Shown here: in pieces, positions 5,525 to 5,952 of the stretch | Numbering within the stretch: the first letter of the stretch is position 1 | How the letters are laid out: each line of letters starts with the position of its first letter | NCBI GenBank assembly: GCA_019237175.1 | Contig: JAFAHP010000040.1 | Span: 1 to 5,952 of the forward strand | Direction: 5' to 3' | DNA: 5,952 nt | From: Alphaproteobacteria bacterium | GTDB lineage: Bacteria; Pseudomonadota; Alphaproteobacteria; ATCC43930; CGMCC-115725 | Position numbers and translations under genes: made by a program | The notes under the pieces: model-generated | Database searches by the model: none | Seen by the model: only the letters and a program-made list of their open reading frames with translations | What the model was told of the DNA's origin: nothing

Positions 5525-5637
5525 CTCGAAGGCGGGGCCCAGGGCCTCAGGCGCAGAGCCGGTTGCTCCTGCCCCCGGGTTTAGGTGGCGATGGGCCTTC
5601 GCTGGCGTAACCCGGGGGCGCTTTCGCGGGCATGACG
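5525..5637. repeat. REP-like palindromic unit B
   Basis: A second, diverged copy of unit A in the same orientation, separated from it by about 40 bp. The inner inverted repeat is GCCCCCGGGTT (5571-5581) with AACCCGGGGGC (5609-5619), 11 bp and perfect. The outer arms are CTCGAAGGCGGGGCCC and GGGGGCGCTTTCGCGGG. Inner arms that still pair while the loop sequence differs suggest the folded structure is being kept. It ends 33 nt before the stop of the minus-strand VOC gene and may mark its transcript end. Confidence 0.75.
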
Positions 5638-5669
5638 AGGAGAGGAGCTGGCTGCCGCCGGAGGAGTCC

Positions 5670-5952
5670 TTATTTCTTCTTCTGCTCCCAGAGCCCGAGC
5701 ATCGCGCCGGTCGGGTCGACAATGATCGAAAAGGCACCCTCGTCCATCACCGGCGTGACATCACGCATGACCGTGGCCCCCAATGATTTGGCCTTGTCGG
5801 TTGCCGCCCGGAGGTTGTCGACCTGCACATAGGGCAGCCACGCCGACGGTGCCCCGGGCATCGGATGCTTCATCATCCCGCCGCCGGTGCCCTCGCCGAC
5901 GCCGATCAGGGTGTAGGCCATGCCGCCGCCCATCTCGACGTCATTCAGCTCC
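5670..5952 (-). CDS. VOC/glyoxalase-family protein, C-terminal part
   Basis: The C-terminal ~93 residues of a vicinal-oxygen-chelate fold protein, of the type annotated as a predicted lactoylglutathione-lyase-related enzyme. The visible end of one domain (GGGMAYTLIGVGEGTGGGMM) is followed by a full beta-alpha-beta unit: SAWLPYVQVDNLRAATDKA, SLGATVMRDVTPVMDEGAFS, then IIVDPTGAMLGLWEQKKK. The E in LGLWE sits where many VOC enzymes have a metal ligand. The frame stays open through base 5952 (reading ELNDVE before the ATG at 5933-5931), so that ATG is internal and the true start lies outside. The enzyme reaction is unknown; many relatives lack a proven function. Stop TAA is at 5672-5670. Confidence 0.85.
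   Translation of the reverse strand, partial: ELNDVEMGGGMAYTLIGVGEGTGGGMMKHPMPGAPSAWLPYVQVDNLRAATDKAKSLGATVMRDVTPVMDEGAFSIIVDPTGAMLGLWEQKKK

Noticed and set aside
5369..5637. CRISPR-like repeat arrangement
   Set aside because: There are only two full units, each over 100 bp and internally palindromic, with no short regular repeats or spacers and no cas genes.
5345..5737. 130-codon minus-strand frame
   Set aside because: It spans the tandem palindromic repeats and overlaps the VOC gene. The composition reflects GC-rich repeats, not a protein family.

Overview
The window looks like chromosomal DNA from a GC-rich alphaproteobacterium. The intergenic palindromes of the GTAGGGCG-aaaa...GCGGAATGCGC type and the CCGCGAAAGCGGGGGCCCAG type resemble those I associate with Bradyrhizobium and Rhodopseudomonas relatives. 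The genus is an inference from style, not a database match. No rRNA, tRNA, CRISPR array or transposase gene was seen.

Layout. (1) The left end carries the 5' part of a minus-strand regulator: an OmpR-type winged helix followed by a TolB-like sensor domain, cut by the window edge. (2) Divergent from it, at 1015-1587 on the plus strand, is an orphan gene for a 190-residue protein I do not recognise. Its long Gly/Ala-rich hydrophobic core lies between beta-rich ends. The shared intergenic region holds two AACAATT heptamers exactly 10 bp apart, a plausible site for the regulator. (3) From 1600 to 2740 lies a FitAB/VapBC-type toxin-antitoxin operon on the minus strand, with a near-perfect palindromic operator. 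An 87-bp direct repeat (77/87 identical) flanks it. The left copy is a relic of the 3' end of the amidohydrolase gene whose intact copy ends at 2735. (4) From 2735 to 4432 on the minus strand, a TMEM175-type channel gene is followed after 30 nt by an ACMSD-like amidohydrolase gene, probably as one transcript. (5) Divergent from these, a short-chain dehydrogenase/reductase gene (4554-5303, plus) has two opposite frame shifts and reads as a pseudogene or as sequence errors. (6) From 5304 to 5669 there is no gene but two diverged tandem copies of a roughly 110-bp palindromic repeat and a relic arm. (7) The right edge holds the C-terminal part of a VOC/glyoxalase-family protein on the minus strand.

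How the parts may work together. The regulator and the divergent orphan gene form a candidate regulated pair. The toxin-antitoxin pair is autonomous. The channel and amidohydrolase appear co-transcribed, with no obvious shared biochemistry. The amidohydrolase, the dehydrogenase and the VOC protein are all small-molecule enzyme families, but no pathway can be named. The best candidate for something undescribed is the orphan gene at 1015-1587 with its divergent regulator.
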